This document shows positions 5,502 through 6,500 of a stretch of 6,500 bases of DNA, in pieces. Positions within the stretch are counted from its first letter, which is position 1. The number at the start of each line of letters is the position of its first letter. Where the stretch lies: contig CALKFX010000081.1 in NCBI GenBank assembly GCA_938084875.1, positions 1 through 6,500 of the forward strand, given 5' to 3'. A program made the position numbers and the translations under genes. The notes beneath the pieces are model-generated. The model was not told where the DNA came from. It did not search any database and saw nothing but the letters and a program-made list of their open reading frames with translations. Origin of the DNA: an uncultured Flavobacteriales bacterium. GTDB taxonomy: Bacteria > Bacteroidota > Bacteroidia > Flavobacteriales_D > Parvicellaceae.

Positions 5502-6500
5502 ATGAGAATCATCATAAAAAGTGTATTACCCTTATTGATAATTTTTGGGTTCTTAACTGCTCAGTCTCAGTATGCTACTGTTAGAGGAACTGTCTACGAA
5601 AAAGAAACTGGAGAACCTTCGTTTGGAACTAATGTCAAAATAAAAGGAACTGGGACAGGTTCTTCAACAGATTTAAATGGATACTATCAAATAAATAAAC
5701 TTCCTGAGGGAAAGATTACGCTTGAAATCACCAATATAGAGTTTAAAACTATTGAGTACACCATTGAATTAAAGAAAGGAAAAATCACTACTCAAAACTT
5801 TTTCATGGAAGTTAATGATGAAGTTTTAGACGAGTTTGAGTACAGTGCAGAAGCAGAAGAGAGAAAAACAGAAGTTAAAATGTCTGTTATTACTGCAACT
5901 CCAAAAGACATGGCAAGAGTTGTCGCCATAGGTGGTGAACCAGACTTTGCTCAATATTTGCAAACAACTCCTGGGGTTGTAACTACTGGAGATCAAGGAG
6001 GTCAAATGTATATTAGAGGAGGTTCTCCTATTCAGAATAAAGTGCTTTTAGATGGTATGACAATTTATAATCCCTTTCATTCGATTGGTTTCTTCTCTGT
6101 TTTTGATGTAGATATTATGAGAAGCGCTGATATTTATACTGGAGGATTTTCAGCAAAATATGGAGGTAGAATTTCTTCGATTATGGATATAACTACTATA
6201 GATGGTAATAAAAAAAGACATAAAGGGAAAATTTCGGTAAATCCATTTGGTTCTAAATTAAAAATTGAAGGTCCAATTAAAAAACTAAATGAAGACAACA
6301 ATAATTCAACTGCGTCCTACATTTTTTCTGGAAAGACATCCTATTTAGAACAAACATCAAAAAAACTTTATAGTTATATAGATTCAAATGGCTTGCCATT
6401 TAATTTTACAGACTTATATGGAAAAGTTTCTATTAATGGAACCACTGGAAGTAAAGTCAATTTTTTTGGATTTAGCTACAACGATAGAGTGAGATATAAA
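5502..6500 (+). CDS. TonB-dependent outer-membrane receptor, N-terminal part
   Basis: The first 333 codons of a longer gene that runs off the window without a stop. Residues 1 to about 22 are a Sec signal peptide (RIIIKSVLPLLIIFGFLTAQ). Residues about 25-105 are a carboxypeptidase-regulatory-like beta-sandwich: VRGTVYEKETGEP, GTGTGSSTDLNGYYQI and LPEGKITLEI are the usual landmarks. Residues about 125-235 are the TonB plug, with LQTTPGV (153-159), MYIRGGSPIQNKVLLDGM (169-186) and GGFSAKYGGRISSIMDI (214-230). After this the beta-barrel begins. Such receptors import large or scarce nutrients across the outer membrane using TonB energy; the substrate cannot be read from this part. The 'MYIRGGSPIQNKVLLDGMTIYNPFH' type of plug, with no SusD-like partner visible, suggests a general receptor, not a SusC. 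Start ATG 5502 gives a good signal peptide. It is co-oriented with the peptidase gene 63 bp upstream; no terminator is obvious between them. Confidence 0.9.
   Translation, partial: MRIIIKSVLPLLIIFGFLTAQSQYATVRGTVYEKETGEPSFGTNVKIKGTGTGSSTDLNGYYQINKLPEGKITLEITNIEFKTIEYTIELKKGKITTQNFFMEVNDEVLDEFEYSAEAEERKTEVKMSVITATPKDMARVVAIGGEPDFAQYLQTTPGVVTTGDQGGQMYIRGGSPIQNKVLLDGMTIYNPFHSIGFFSVFDVDIMRSADIYTGGFSAKYGGRISSIMDITTIDGNKKRHKGKISVNPFGSKLKIEGPIKKLNEDNNNSTASYIFSGKTSYLEQTSKKLYSYIDSNGLPFNFTDLYGKVSINGTTGSKVNFFGFSYNDRVRYK

Overview
The window looks like chromosome of a marine member of the Bacteroidota, most likely a flavobacterium. The DNA is very A+T-rich with many A/T homopolymers, and no Shine-Dalgarno sequences stand out before the starts. 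It encodes a lipoprotein-type prolyl oligopeptidase and a TonB-dependent receptor with an N-terminal carboxypeptidase-regulatory-like domain. The flavin reductase and lycopene cyclase are also of types I associate with flavobacteria. This assignment comes from family recognition, not from a search.

Positions 1-1148 are a worn-down, light-related locus. An intact flavin reductase-family gene (149-775) is followed 2 bp later by a small DUF2256 zinc-finger gene (778-905) that is frameshifted in an A8 tract. The DUF2256 stop overlaps the start of a photolyase/cryptochrome-related gene (902-1033), which is cut off after about 31 native codons. The cut falls at the edge of a 61-bp element (995-1055) with perfect inverted ends. 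The same 14-bp core, ATGCGACAGAACCA, occurs four times in the first 1.1 kb. Its reverse complement resembles the terminal repeats of IS6-family insertion sequences, so the damage looks caused by transposable-element remnants.

Positions 1141-3123 (minus strand) hold the most notable gene. It is a single 660-codon reading frame joining a lycopene beta-cyclase (CrtY-like) domain to a complete Brp/Blh-type beta-carotene 15,15'-dioxygenase domain. The predicted protein would carry out the last two steps of retinal synthesis, lycopene to beta-carotene to retinal, which normally serves a microbial rhodopsin. No rhodopsin gene lies in the window.

Positions 3124-3278 are a divergent intergenic region with weak promoter candidates for both directions. 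On the plus strand follow a complete secreted prolyl oligopeptidase lipoprotein (3279-5438) and the first 333 codons of a TonB-dependent outer-membrane receptor (5502-6500, running off the window). These two look like ordinary peptide-degradation and nutrient-uptake genes and have no visible link to retinal synthesis.
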